Shown here one piece after another: positions 1-7,824 of a stretch of 64,000 nt of DNA; position 1 is the stretch's first letter, and every line of letters starts with the position of its first letter. The translations under genes and the position numbers were made by a program. The stretch is from JAPWJZ01 sp965279315 (GTDB taxonomy: Bacteria; Pseudomonadota; Alphaproteobacteria; Micavibrionales; UBA2020). The notes under the pieces were generated by a model that was given only the letters and a program-made list of their open reading frames with translations, had not been told where the DNA came from and did not search any database. The DNA lies in NCBI GenBank assembly GCA_965279315.1, contig OZ257145.1, positions 744,001 to 808,000 on the forward strand, given 5' to 3'.

Positions 1-1
1 T

Positions 2-583
2 ATCGTGACCGGGCTGATTGACGCCGACAGCGGCAGCATCAAGCTGGACGGCAAGGACATCACCCGCCTGCCCATGTACCGCCGCGCGCGCATGGGCATC
101 GGCTACCTGCCGCAGGAATCGTCGATCTTCCGCGGCCTGAATGTGGAAGATAACATCCGCAGCATCCTGCAGGTGGTGGAGGAAGACTATCACCGCCGCG
201 AACATATGCTGGAGGAGTTGCTGGCCGAATTTTCGATCACCCATTTGCGCTTCACGCCGTCGATTGCGCTGTCGGGCGGGGAACGCCGCCGCGTGGAGAT
301 CGCCCGCGCGCTTGCCACGCATCCGCAATTCATCCTGCTGGACGAACCGCTGGCCGGCATCGATCCGATTGCGGTCGGCGAAATCCGCGACCTTGTGAAA
401 CACCTGAAAAACCGCAATATCGGCGTGCTGATCACCGACCACAACGTGCGCGACACGCTGGATATCGTCGACCGCGCCTATATCCTGCATGGCGGGCAGG
501 TGCTGATGGAGGGCAAGCCGTCCGACATCGTCGCGCACAAGGATGTCCGCCGCGTTTACTTGGGCGAAAAATTCAGCCTTTGA
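2..583 (+). CDS. lptB: LPS export ABC transporter ATPase LptB (5' partial)
   Basis: ATP-binding subunit of the LptBFG transporter, which extracts lipopolysaccharide from the inner membrane for transport to the cell surface. The reading frame is open to the left edge, so the true start and the Walker A loop lie outside the window. Visible are the ABC signature LSGGERRRVEIARA, the Walker B segment FILLDEPLAGIDP and the H-loop ITDHNV, in the normal order and close to LptB wording. The fragment has about 193 residues of a usual 240-260. It is the first gene of a co-directional run with rpoN, hpf and ptsN, a classical proteobacterial neighbourhood, which favours LptB over other ABC ATPases such as LivF. 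The N-terminus is missing because of the window edge, not because of truncation. Confidence 0.93.
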   Translation: MVTGLIDADSGSIKLDGKDITRLPMYRRARMGIGYLPQESSIFRGLNVEDNIRSILQVVEEDYHRREHMLEELLAEFSITHLRFTPSIALSGGERRRVEIARALATHPQFILLDEPLAGIDPIAVGEIRDLVKHLKNRNIGVLITDHNVRDTLDIVDRAYILHGGQVLMEGKPSDIVAHKDVRRVYLGEKFSL

Positions 584-643
584 GTATCGCGCCGTGATTT
601 GCTAAGCTTTGCTGTCATGTCAAAAACAGCAGGTGAAGCCTCC

Positions 644-1195
644 ATGACAAAACTCCGCTTTTTCCTCGATTCCGAATTCAACGAACATGTGCAGGCGCAC
701 ATGCTCGACCCGATCAGCATTGCCCTGGTGCCGGAGGATAAAACTGCGCCATCCTATTACGGTGTCAGTGCCGAGTTCAACAATGCCGCCCTCACGCCTT
801 GGCTGCGCAAAAATGTCGAAAGCCATTTGCCGCCCCCGGGCGAGCGGCGCGATAACGCGGTGATTGCGCAGGAACTTGGCGATTACCTCAAAACCTTTGC
901 CAATCAAGCTGAACCTATCACCTCCGTCGAAATCTGGGCCTATAACGGCGGCACGGATCAGGTCGTGCTGGCGAATTTTTTCGGCGGGTTGATGGGGCTT
1001 CGGCAGGCGTTCAGCGATGTCGGCCTTCCCTCGCCCCTCTTCCGCGATGCCAAGGAACTGGTACGGGCGACGGGGGAAAGCCTGCCACCCCCAAAGGATG
1101 CCCATGACAGCCTGGCCGACGCCGTCTGGACGCGCGACCTTTTCCACCATCTTGTGCCTAAACTGACACCGGAGCAGCGGTTTTTGATCAAATAG
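644..1195 (+). CDS. Rv2179c-like DEDDh 3'-5' exoribonuclease
   Basis: Predicted 183-residue RNase of the DEDDh superfamily, similar to the short Rv2179c/exoribonuclease AS group. Visible are the first acidic pair near the N-terminus (FFLDSEFNE), a middle segment SVEIWAYNGGTDQVVL with the second conserved Asp region, and a C-terminal HDSLADAVWTRDLF that fits the H-x4-D motif. I chose the ATG at 644 because an AGGTGA ribosome site lies 7 bases before it and family members begin a few residues before the DxE motif. An in-frame ATG at 617 would add 9 residues. It lies between lptB and rpoN in the same direction. The family match is from recognition of the motifs; the substrate is unknown. Confidence 0.7.
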   Translation: MTKLRFFLDSEFNEHVQAHMLDPISIALVPEDKTAPSYYGVSAEFNNAALTPWLRKNVESHLPPPGERRDNAVIAQELGDYLKTFANQAEPITSVEIWAYNGGTDQVVLANFFGGLMGLRQAFSDVGLPSPLFRDAKELVRATGESLPPPKDAHDSLADAVWTRDLFHHLVPKLTPEQRFLIK

Positions 1196-1265
1196 CGCGG
1201 CCGCCCCCCGCATCTGGTCAATCCCCCGAAAAATGCTATAATTGAAGGAGGGAGAATTCAGGGCG

Positions 1266-2822
1266 ATGGCGATCAATCAAAGGCTTGATATCAAACAGGG
1301 TCAGACCCTGACGATGACGCCGCAATTGCAGCAGGCGATCAAGCTGCTGCAGATGTCGAACCTTGAACTGGCCGAATTCGTCGATGCGGAGCTGGAGAAA
1401 AACCCCCTGCTGGAGCGCGACGACAGCATGTCGGCCGAACGCCACGAGGCCGATGCCGCCGCGCTCGATTCCGCCCCCGATGCCGAGGGTGGTGAAGGCG
1501 GCGAAGCGGCCAATACGGGCAACGATGAACATGGTGGCGACAGCGCCGATGCGCCGCAGCGCGAGGAACGCGAACTCGACACCGATTTCGACAACGTCTT
1601 CACGGGCGGCAGCATGGCGGAACAGGAAGGCGGATACGACGCCTTTGCCACCAACAGCTTCAGCGATGTGGGCAAGGGCGGCAGCCTGAAATTCGACGAC
1701 CCCGAATTCGCCTTCGAAAACAACATGGCGAAGGAAGCGACGCTGCGCGATTATCTGGAAGAACAGATCGCCGTCGATTTCGATGAAAACAAGGACCGCG
1801 CGATTGCGCGCCTGATGCTCGATTACCTCGATGAATCCGGGTATTTCCGCACCGATGTCGCGGCGCTTGCCGAACGGCTGGGCACGACGAAGGACCGCGT
1901 GGAGGGTATCCTTGCGAAGCTGCAGGACATGGACCCCGCCGGATTGTTCGCGCGTAATCTAAGCGAATGCCTTGCGCTGCAGCTGAAGGAACAGGACCGC
2001 CTTGACCCTGCGATGCAGAAACTGGTCGAGAACCTTGACGTGCTGGCATCGCATGACCTGAAGAAACTGAAAGCCCTGTGCGGCGTCGATGATGCCGACC
2101 TGAAGGAAATGATTTCCGAGATCAAGGCGCTGAACCCGAAGCCCGCATTGGAATTCGAGCATTTTGTATCACAAACCGTGGTGCCCGATGTATTGATGAA
2201 ACCACTGCCGAAATCAAAGGGCGGCGGCTGGGCGGTGGAGCTGAACAACGACACCCTGCCCCGCGTGCTGGTGAACCGCCGTTACTACACGGAAATCAGC
2301 AACAGCGCGAAGCAGAAGAAGGACAAGGAATATTTGTCCGAGCAGCTGAACACCGCCAACTGGCTGATCAAGGCGATGGACCAGCGCGCCGAAACGATAC
2401 TGAAAACCGCGTCGCAGATCATCTTGCAGCAGGAAGATTTTTTCAACTACGGGGTCGAATACCTGAAGCCGCTGGTGCTGAAGGATATCGCGGCGGTGAT
2501 CGGCATGCATGAAAGCACGGTCAGCCGTGTTACCACCAATAAATATATCGGCACGCCGCGCGGCGTGTTCGAGCTAAAATACTTTTTCTCCTCCGGCGTG
2601 TCGTCGTCGGATGGCAATGCCGAGTTTTCATCCGAGGCGGTCAAATCGCGCATCAAGGGGCATATCGATGCCGAGCCGCCCGCAGCGATTTTGTCGGATG
2701 ACGACCTTGTCGACCTTTTGAAAAAAGACGGCATCGAAATTGCGCGGCGCACGGTTGCGAAGTACCGCGAGGCGATGAAGATTCCCTCTTCCGTCCAGCG
2801 CCGCCGCATCAAGAACACATAA
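1266..2822 (+). CDS. rpoN: RNA polymerase sigma-54 factor RpoN
   Basis: Alternative sigma factor that recognises -24/-12 promoters and needs AAA+ activators. At 518 residues it has the normal length. Region I is the Gln/Leu-rich N-terminus (QGQTLTMTPQLQQAIKLLQ and following), then an acidic, Gly-rich region II (about residues 55-145), the core-binding domain, a helix-turn-helix around KDIAAVIGMHESTVSRVT, and the RpoN box ARRTVAKYRE at about 493-502. The start at 1266 has a GGAGGGAG site at 1247-1254; an in-frame TTG at 1242 overlaps that site and is unlikely. Its position before hpf and ptsN is the conserved rpoN locus of proteobacteria, linking nitrogen and carbon signalling. It appears intact. 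Confidence 0.97.
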   Translation: MAINQRLDIKQGQTLTMTPQLQQAIKLLQMSNLELAEFVDAELEKNPLLERDDSMSAERHEADAAALDSAPDAEGGEGGEAANTGNDEHGGDSADAPQREERELDTDFDNVFTGGSMAEQEGGYDAFATNSFSDVGKGGSLKFDDPEFAFENNMAKEATLRDYLEEQIAVDFDENKDRAIARLMLDYLDESGYFRTDVAALAERLGTTKDRVEGILAKLQDMDPAGLFARNLSECLALQLKEQDRLDPAMQKLVENLDVLASHDLKKLKALCGVDDADLKEMISEIKALNPKPALEFEHFVSQTVVPDVLMKPLPKSKGGGWAVELNNDTLPRVLVNRRYYTEISNSAKQKKDKEYLSEQLNTANWLIKAMDQRAETILKTASQIILQQEDFFNYGVEYLKPLVLKDIAAVIGMHESTVSRVTTNKYIGTPRGVFELKYFFSSGVSSSDGNAEFSSEAVKSRIKGHIDAEPPAAILSDDDLVDLLKKDGIEIARRTVAKYREAMKIPSSVQRRRIKNT

Positions 2823-2879
2823 TCAGAACCCATAATAAAACGCTATACGGCTGGAATCGCTTCCAAATTCCGCCTGTCG

Positions 2880-2906
2880 TTGACGGGGTGTTCAAAAATC
2901 TATATT
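2880..2906 (+). promoter_or_regulatory. Possible sigma-70-type promoter for hpf-ptsN
   Basis: TTGACG at 2880-2885 and TATATT at 2901-2906 each match five of six consensus bases, but the spacer is only 15 bases. Downstream, GTTGAA (2935-2940) and TTCAAC (2953-2958) can pair in the leader. This is the only promoter-like pair I see in the 183-base rpoN-hpf gap. Confidence 0.28.
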
Positions 2907-3006
2907 TATTTGAAGCAATTAAGGGGTCTGGCACGTTGAATTTAAGGCTTTTTTCAACTTAACGCGCCTAGAATTAAGACGGTAATAAACAACGGGGATT
3001 AAGAAC

Positions 3007-3693
3007 ATGGAACTGACAGTCAAAGGCAAACACCTTGATGTGGGTGATTCACTGCGCGAACACGTGCGCATGAACCTCACGAACGCCGCCGCGAAATATT
3101 TCCGCGAGCCGATCGAGGCAACCGTTGTCTTCACCAAGGAAAAAAATCACCGCTACAAGGCCGATATCTCGATCCATGTCGGCCATGGCATCGTGCTCGA
3201 AGCACACAACGAAGCGGATGATCCCTACCCCGCATTCGACGGCGCGTCGAAAAACGTCGTCAAGCGCCTGTCGAAATACAAGGACCGCCTGAAGGACCAC
3301 CACAAGCGTCAGGGCGTGTCGGAAACAACCGCCGCCGCCTACACCACCTTCGCCGGCAACGAAAACGAAGCCGAAGGCGGCAAGGAACCTGCCGTGATCG
3401 CCGAGATGGATACGCAAGTCCCGACGCTGGCGGTTGCCGATGCGGTCTTGCGCCTTGAACTGGGCCAAGCGCCCGCGCTGATGTTCAAGAACCCCGGCCA
3501 CGGCGGTTACAACATGGTTTATCGCCGCAAAGACGGCAATATCGGCTGGATCGATCCGGAAGGATCGGCGCCCAAGAAAAAGCCGGCAAAAGAAGAAAAA
3601 CCTGCCGCAAAGGCAGCCCCCGCGAAAGCAGCCCCTGCAAAGGCGCCTGCCAAGCAGGAGAAGAACAAGGCGAAAGCCGGAAAGAGAAGGTAA
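3007..3693 (+). CDS. hpf: Long-form ribosome hibernation promoting factor HPF
   Basis: Ribosome-silencing factor that binds the 30S decoding centre and, in its long form, dimerises 70S ribosomes into 100S particles. The N-terminal domain (residues 1 to about 100) carries the typical opening MELTVKGKHLDVGDSLREHV and FDGASKNVVKRLSKYKDRLK. After a linker, the dimerisation domain (about 135-190) reads TLAVADAVLRLELGQAPALMF and ends near NIGWIDPEG. The last roughly 38 residues are a low-complexity Lys/Ala/Pro tail absent from the usual long HPF. A GGGGA site lies about 9 bases before the ATG. It lies between rpoN and ptsN, as is standard. Confidence 0.95.
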   Translation: MELTVKGKHLDVGDSLREHVRMNLTNAAAKYFREPIEATVVFTKEKNHRYKADISIHVGHGIVLEAHNEADDPYPAFDGASKNVVKRLSKYKDRLKDHHKRQGVSETTAAAYTTFAGNENEAEGGKEPAVIAEMDTQVPTLAVADAVLRLELGQAPALMFKNPGHGGYNMVYRRKDGNIGWIDPEGSAPKKKPAKEEKPAAKAAPAKAAPAKAPAKQEKNKAKAGKRR

Positions 3694-3762
3694 CTGCCCG
3701 AGACGCTATACAAATACGGGCCGACCCCTTGAAAGGCGGCCACGGATGGGCAGATCATTTGT

Positions 3763-4215
3763 ATGATAACCGCAGACCTTATTATCCCTGACCTGAAGGC
3801 GACCAGCAAAAAGCAGGCGTTCCGCACGATTGCGGACGCGCTGGTGCCTGTCATTGGCGGCTCCCCCGAATTCCTGTTCGATGCATTGATGGCGCGCGAG
3901 CGTATCGGATCGACAGGGATCGGGGGCGGCGTCGCCATCCCGCATGTGAAGCTGGGCCATATCGACCGCATTTACGGCGCGCTGGTGCGCCTGGAAACGC
4001 CCGTCGATTACGATGCGATCGACGGCGAACCTGTCGACTTGATTTTCATGATGCTGGTACCCGAAGACAGCAAGACGACGCAGCACCTGAAAGTGCTGGC
4101 GCGCATCTCGCGCTTCCTGAAAGATCATGAGACATGCAGCGGCATCCGCGGCACCTGCCAGCAGGAAAAGATCGCGGAATTGCTCACCGAATGGGCGCGC
4201 AACCAGGCCGCATAA
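3763..4215 (+). CDS. ptsN: PTS IIA-like nitrogen regulatory protein PtsN (EIIA-Ntr)
   Basis: Terminal phospho-acceptor of the nitrogen PTS, 150 residues of the PTS EIIA type-2 fold. The phosphorylated histidine is His61 in GIGGGVAIPH. The surrounding GGSPEFLFDALMARERIGST and PVDLIFMMLVPEDS are characteristic. In the family, its phosphorylation state adjusts potassium transport, stringent response and sigma-54-linked metabolism. It closes the lptB-rpoN-hpf-ptsN run and converges on the minus-strand DUF1150 gene 13 bases away, with no obvious terminator hairpin between them. Confidence 0.95.
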   Translation: MITADLIIPDLKATSKKQAFRTIADALVPVIGGSPEFLFDALMARERIGSTGIGGGVAIPHVKLGHIDRIYGALVRLETPVDYDAIDGEPVDLIFMMLVPEDSKTTQHLKVLARISRFLKDHETCSGIRGTCQQEKIAELLTEWARNQAA

Positions 4216-4228
4216 TTTCAGATTTTAA

Positions 4229-4459
4229 TCAGTGGACGGAAACGAGATCCAGCTCGTGATGGCGCGCGCTTGACAGCGCGGCGTTTGAATCACCCTGCAC
4301 AGCCAGCGCCGTGCCATCCGCCGCATGCAGCACCCAGGCCGGTTTGCCGTTGACCTGATATTGCTTCACATAGCCGACTTCCTCGAGGCCCAGTTTTTTG
4401 AGGTCCGACTGGGTCATCAGGAAAGGGATGTAGTTTTCGGGCAGGAAATTGCTTTTCAT
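4229..4459 (-). CDS. DUF1150 family protein
   Basis: Small 76-residue protein of unknown function, DUF1150 type, with the family pattern LKKLGLEEVGYVKQY...AWVLHAADGTALAV. It starts 23 bases after the hsp20 stop and has a GAGGT ribosome site, so the two are almost certainly co-transcribed. In alphaproteobacteria the hsp20-DUF1150 pair is recurrent, which suggests a role linked to the small heat-shock protein, but nothing in the sequence shows a mechanism. No membrane segment or cysteine pair is present. Confidence 0.82.
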   Translation of the reverse strand: MKSNFLPENYIPFLMTQSDLKKLGLEEVGYVKQYQVNGKPAWVLHAADGTALAVQGDSNAALSSARHHELDLVSVH

Positions 4460-4482
4460 TCTTTTTACCTCGCCTTCTTATG

Positions 4483-4977
4483 TTACTTCGGCATGTCTTG
4501 CTTGTCACGCGAAACATCCGCGGACACGTCGATCGTTTGCGATTTTTTCCCGTCTTTTCCGGACTTTATCGCGATTGTTTGAACTGTGGTTTCGGGCAGT
4601 ATCCGGCGCAGGTCAATGTTCAAAAGCCCGTTATCAAGCGACGCGCCGTTCACTTCGATATCTTCGCTGAGAATGAAGGAACGCTGGAATTGCCGCGTCG
4701 CAATGCCGCGATGGAGGAACACGCGGCTCTCTTCATTCTCTTCCGCGTTTTTACGCCCGCGAATGACCAGCTGGTTGTTCTCCAGCTGCACCGACAGGTC
4801 ATCCATTTCAAATCCGGCCACCGCAATGGTGATGCGGAGCTGCGTATCGCTGACCTGTTCGATGTTATAGGGCGGATAGCCTTCCGTTGCGGCGCGTTGC
4901 GCACGGTCGAGCGCGCGTTCGAACTGGTCGAATCCGAGCAGGAAGGGGCTGTCAAAGAGTGACAGGCGTCGTGTCAT
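4483..4977 (-). CDS. Hsp20/IbpA-type small heat-shock protein
   Basis: ATP-independent holdase chaperone, 164 residues. The N-terminus (MTRRLSLFDSPFLLGFDQFE) resembles alphaproteobacterial class A HspA/IbpA. The alpha-crystallin domain spans about residues 32-130, with YNIEQVSDTQLRITIAVAGF at its front and NGLLNIDL near its end, followed by a charged tail. I chose the ATG at 4977 because a perfect AAGGAG site lies 7 bases upstream; the in-frame ATG at 4995 is upstream of that site and inside the leader hairpin. The leader folds into two adjacent hairpins, the second hiding the ribosome site in a ROSE-type way, so translation is probably heat-induced. It is followed by DUF1150 in an operon. 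Confidence 0.93.
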   Translation of the reverse strand: MTRRLSLFDSPFLLGFDQFERALDRAQRAATEGYPPYNIEQVSDTQLRITIAVAGFEMDDLSVQLENNQLVIRGRKNAEENEESRVFLHRGIATRQFQRSFILSEDIEVNGASLDNGLLNIDLRRILPETTVQTIAIKSGKDGKKSQTIDVSADVSRDKQDMPK

Positions 4978-4983
4978 TGTCGT

Positions 4984-5022
4984 GCTCCTTGTCACAAGCG
5001 AGCGTTATATACGCGTTATAAC
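4984..5022 (-). promoter_or_regulatory. ROSE-like RNA thermometer in the hsp20 leader
   Basis: Read on the minus strand, 5003-4984 folds into a stem pairing GCTC with GAGC and CTT with AAG around a 5-base loop. This buries the AAGGAG ribosome site. The anti-SD strand contains UCGCU, matching the U(U/C)GCU signature of ROSE elements, and its G (4999) has no partner and sits opposite the two SD guanines, as in known ROSE hairpins. Directly 5', 5022-5004 forms a second hairpin, GTTATA/TATAAC with a 7-base loop. Pairings were checked base by base; heat response is inferred from the family. Confidence 0.72.
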
Positions 5023-5058
5023 CCCCGGGTCACAGTGGCAGGTCACGCATAATCGATA

Positions 5059-5086
5059 ATATATGGCCGCTATCCGCGAAAGCAAG
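5059..5086 (-). promoter_or_regulatory. Candidate heat-shock (RpoH-type) promoter for hsp20
   Basis: On the minus strand CTTG (5086-5083) is followed, after a spacer in the range used by sigma-32, by CCATATAT (5066-5059), close to the RpoH -10 form CCCATNT. Transcription from here would give a leader of about 75 bases, the usual size for ROSE leaders. The -35 element is only partly matched. Confidence 0.4.
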
Positions 5087-5107
5087 CGGCTGAAAAGGCG
5101 TGGAATA

Positions 5108-5698
5108 TTAGGGCTTTGGCGGCTTCGGCGCGACTCCGGGGGCGGGTTTGCCGCCTTGCAGGTCGGTCAGGAATTCGCGCATCGCCTTGATCGATTCCTT
5201 CATGTAGTGACGCTGGTTTTCGCGGTACGCGTATTCAAGGTGCTGGTCATCGATCGGATGTTTCTTGTGCCAGTAATCCAGCATGCTGCGGCTGAGCGGT
5301 TTATAGGTGAGGTCGAAATCACGTTCCGCAACATCCAGCACCTTCATCACGTCTTCGAATGCGGAAGTGCGGCCATCAAGTTTCGCCCCGGGCGAGCGCG
5401 TGAAATCATCCGCGACACCCAAAATCTGTTTCAAGTCTTTGCCCTCATAGCGCGCGCTGACACGGCCGAAGATTTCCTTCAGTGATTTTTCTTCCTTCAT
5501 GTCGCCCGCCGCAAAGCTGATCGCCGCCGGCCAGCGGAAAGTTTCATAGGTCTGCACATGTTCGGGCAGCAGCAACCCTTCCGGGCGGTTCGGCATGGCG
5601 GCCTGATTGGCCAGCGCCAGTTCCGTGATCTTCTTGCCGATCGCGGTCTGGATTTCATTCAGCGCGGCTTCGCGCTCCTGCCTGAATTTTTTGTCCAT
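5108..5698 (-). CDS. Conserved-looking hypothetical protein
   Basis: Unrecognised 196-residue protein. It is soluble-looking, rich in charged residues and helical (QEREAALNEIQTAIGKKITE at the start; YRENQRHYMKESIKAMREFL near the end), with no signal peptide, membrane helix or cysteine motif. The last 13 residues are a Pro/Lys/Ala tail ending PKPPKP. It lies 13 bases downstream of the NifU-like gene on the same strand and is probably the last gene of that run. Codon use resembles its neighbours. Function unknown. Confidence 0.7.
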   Translation of the reverse strand: MDKKFRQEREAALNEIQTAIGKKITELALANQAAMPNRPEGLLLPEHVQTYETFRWPAAISFAAGDMKEEKSLKEIFGRVSARYEGKDLKQILGVADDFTRSPGAKLDGRTSAFEDVMKVLDVAERDFDLTYKPLSRSMLDYWHKKHPIDDQHLEYAYRENQRHYMKESIKAMREFLTDLQGGKPAPGVAPKPPKP

Positions 5699-5711
5699 AT
5701 CACTTCACCTT

Positions 5712-6164
5712 TTATTTCTTTGTCGAAAACGCTTTTTCAACGGCCTCGAACGGCAGCAGGATCGCGTTATGCCGCGCCTTGAAATCCTTCACCGGTTCCA
5801 GTATCTGCAGCTTCGCCCAGTCGCCGGAGGGCGATACGGCATCGCCGTTCAGCATCGCTTCCATCTCGGCGCCGGCTCTTGCAACGTCGTCGCGCGTCTT
5901 GCCGATGATGGCATTGCGCATCACGGCGACAACGGTTTTGGTCAGCGCGCAGGCCTCGACCTCGAAGCCGAAATCCCTGACGCGGTCGCCGTCCAGTTTC
6001 AGCTGCACATAGACTTCCGAGCCGCAGATGGGGCTGACGGAGCGTGCGGCGATATCGAATTCGTCCAGCACATGCGGCAGCGCCGCCTGCCCCGACAACG
6101 CGATCAGCTGGGCGTTGTAAATGCCCAGCAATCCGTCGTCATCGATGCCGGTTTCCGCCGTCAC
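5712..6164 (-). CDS. NifU/IscU-like iron-sulfur scaffold protein
   Basis: 150-residue protein of the NifU N-terminal (IscU) fold. Two ligand-like cysteines are recognisable, in SPICGSEVYV and EACALTKTVV. The position of the third scaffold cysteine of IscU is occupied by Asn in KARHNAILLPFEA, a form I recall from an alphaproteobacterial NifU-like subfamily. The start is GTG at 6164, directly after the TAA of the upstream zf-CHCC gene, so translation is probably coupled. It may carry or sense Fe-S clusters, but the loss of the third cysteine argues against a simple IscU role. Confidence 0.75.
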   Translation of the reverse strand: MTAETGIDDDGLLGIYNAQLIALSGQAALPHVLDEFDIAARSVSPICGSEVYVQLKLDGDRVRDFGFEVEACALTKTVVAVMRNAIIGKTRDDVARAGAEMEAMLNGDAVSPSGDWAKLQILEPVKDFKARHNAILLPFEAVEKAFSTKK

Positions 6165-6371
6165 TTATGCCGCACCGCGTGCTTTGTACGGTTTCGCGCC
6201 GACCTGGTTGTTCTTGGTGAACAGGCGGTCGCAATAGCCGCAGACCGTTTCATCGTGGTCGTCGAACGCAAGGTACACTTTCGGATGGCCCAGCGCGCCG
6301 CCGCCGCCATTGCACGACACTTGCGCGACGTCTTTGGGCACCAGCAATACTTCGGGATGTTCGGTCGTCAT
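6165..6371 (-). CDS. zf-CHCC zinc-finger protein, NDUFS6-like
   Basis: 68-residue protein with the zf-CHCC pattern: Cys in QVSCNGGGGALGHPKVYLAF, a His in the same stretch, and the pair ETVCGYCDRLF. This is the zinc module of the mitochondrial complex I accessory subunit NDUFS6, and free-standing alphaproteobacterial homologues are known. It is the first gene of a tight pair: its TAA is followed immediately by the GTG of the NifU-like gene. That coupling hints at a shared job in metal-cluster handling (inference). The start ATG at 6371 has a GGAGA site. Confidence 0.8.
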   Translation of the reverse strand: MTTEHPEVLLVPKDVAQVSCNGGGGALGHPKVYLAFDDHDETVCGYCDRLFTKNNQVGAKPYKARGAA

Positions 6372-6389
6372 TTTTATCGTCTCCTTGGT

Positions 6390-7817
6390 TTACGCCTTTT
6401 TAGCAGGCGGGGTCACAAAATACCATGAGCTGCCTTCGGGGCGGTCTTTCAGCATCAGGCCGGTTTCCAGCAGCACAGCCCTTAAACGGTCGGCCTCCGG
6501 CCAGTTCTTTTCCCGCCGCGCGGCATCGCGCAGGGCCAAGAAATCTTCCTGTTCGCGGCTCAGGTCGGGCTTATCCAGCGTCACGCTGCCCAGCCCCAGC
6601 GCGCTGTCGGCGGCATCCAGTATCGCGAGCTTGTCCGGCACGGGCAGCGCATCGTTGCGCATCGCTTCCCACAGCACGGACAGCGCGACGGGCGAATTGA
6701 GATCATCCTGCATCGCTGCGTCGATTTTCTGGATGACGGCTTTCGCCGCAGCGCCCGGCTGTGCTGCGACGGGGAATGCCGCGCGCCATTCATCGGCCTT
6801 GTGGCAGAGCGTGTTATAGGTTGCGCGCGCGCCATCAAGCGAGTCCCAGCTGAAATTCAGCTGGCCGCGATAATGTGCCGTCAGGATCAGGTAACGGTAA
6901 TGCATCGCGCCATATCCCGCATCCAGCACTTTCTGCAGCGTCAGGAAACCGTCTTTCGATTTCGCCATCTTGTCGTTGTCGAGCAGCAGGAATTCGCCGT
7001 GCAGCCAGTAATTCACCCATTGATGGCCGAAGCAACCTTCGGATTGGGCGATTTCATTCGTGTGATGCACGGGGATATGGTCGATGCCGCCGCAATGGAT
7101 ATCGATCTTGTCGCCCAGGTATTTCGCCGCCATAGCGGAGCATTCGATATGCCAGCCGGGGAAGCCTTCGCCCCAGGGGCTTTCCCATTTCATGATCTGG
7201 TTCGGGTATTTCGAGCCCGCCAGCGCGAACCACAGCACGAAATCCGCCGGATTGCGCTTGTTAGCGTCGGCATCGACGCGGCCTTGCGCGTCCTGCGCTT
7301 CGGGCTGCCGCGCGAAATCGCGGTAATGCGGGAATTTCGCGGTGTCGAAATAGACGTTGTACTGGTTGCCGCCTGCCTTGTACGCGTAGCCTTTTTCCTC
7401 CAGCGTGCCGATCATGGTTTGCATTTCGGCGATATGGTCGGTCGCGCGGCAGACGATATGCGGCTTCAGGACACCCAGCTTGCGGCAGTCGGCGAAGAAC
7501 GCTTCTTCGTAAAACCTGGCGATATCCCACGGCGATTTCTGTTCGCGCGCACTAGCGATGGCCATTTTGTCTTCGCCGTCATCGGCATCGGATTGCAAAT
7601 GCCCGACATCGGTGATGTTCATGACATGCGTGAGGCCCAGCCCCGCGCGCGCAATCGTCCGGCGCAGCAGGTCCTCGAACACATAGGTGCGCAGGTTGCC
7701 GATATGGGCATAGTTATAAACCGTCGGCCCGCAGCAATAGAGCTTCACGTTCTTCGCGTCGATCGGCTTGAATTCTTCTTTTTGGCGGTGAAGCGTGTTG
7801 AATAATTGCAGCGGCAT
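6390..7817 (-). CDS. cysS: Cysteinyl-tRNA synthetase
   Basis: Class I aminoacyl-tRNA synthetase that charges tRNA-Cys, 475 residues, full length. The HIGN nucleotide motif lies at about residue 39-42 after the zinc-binding YCCGPTVYNYA. Other zinc ligands are in GWHIECSAM and the HCGGIDHIPVHH region, and the KMSKS loop appears as KMAKS at about residue 283. Two consecutive ATG codons (7820, 7817) could start it; both give an ordinary N-terminus. It follows a small Smr-like gene with a 4-base gap and precedes the zf-CHCC gene by 18 bases, so the run is probably one transcript. The tail ends TPPAKKA. Confidence 0.97.
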   Translation of the reverse strand: MPLQLFNTLHRQKEEFKPIDAKNVKLYCCGPTVYNYAHIGNLRTYVFEDLLRRTIARAGLGLTHVMNITDVGHLQSDADDGEDKMAIASAREQKSPWDIARFYEEAFFADCRKLGVLKPHIVCRATDHIAEMQTMIGTLEEKGYAYKAGGNQYNVYFDTAKFPHYRDFARQPEAQDAQGRVDADANKRNPADFVLWFALAGSKYPNQIMKWESPWGEGFPGWHIECSAMAAKYLGDKIDIHCGGIDHIPVHHTNEIAQSEGCFGHQWVNYWLHGEFLLLDNDKMAKSKDGFLTLQKVLDAGYGAMHYRYLILTAHYRGQLNFSWDSLDGARATYNTLCHKADEWRAAFPVAAQPGAAAKAVIQKIDAAMQDDLNSPVALSVLWEAMRNDALPVPDKLAILDAADSALGLGSVTLDKPDLSREQEDFLALRDAARREKNWPEADRLRAVLLETGLMLKDRPEGSSWYFVTPPAKKA

Positions 7818-7824
7818 CATGAAC

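Noticed and set aside
2929..2943. Sigma-54 -24/-12 promoter before hpf (TGGCACG)
   Set aside because: The -24 part is perfect, but four bases later the sequence reads ATTT instead of TTGC, so the essential -12 GC is missing.
5712..6164. Inactivated iscU (missing third Cys) as a pseudogene
   Set aside because: The frame is intact and the Asn-containing C-terminal motif recalls a whole NifU-like subfamily, so it is better seen as a distinct member.
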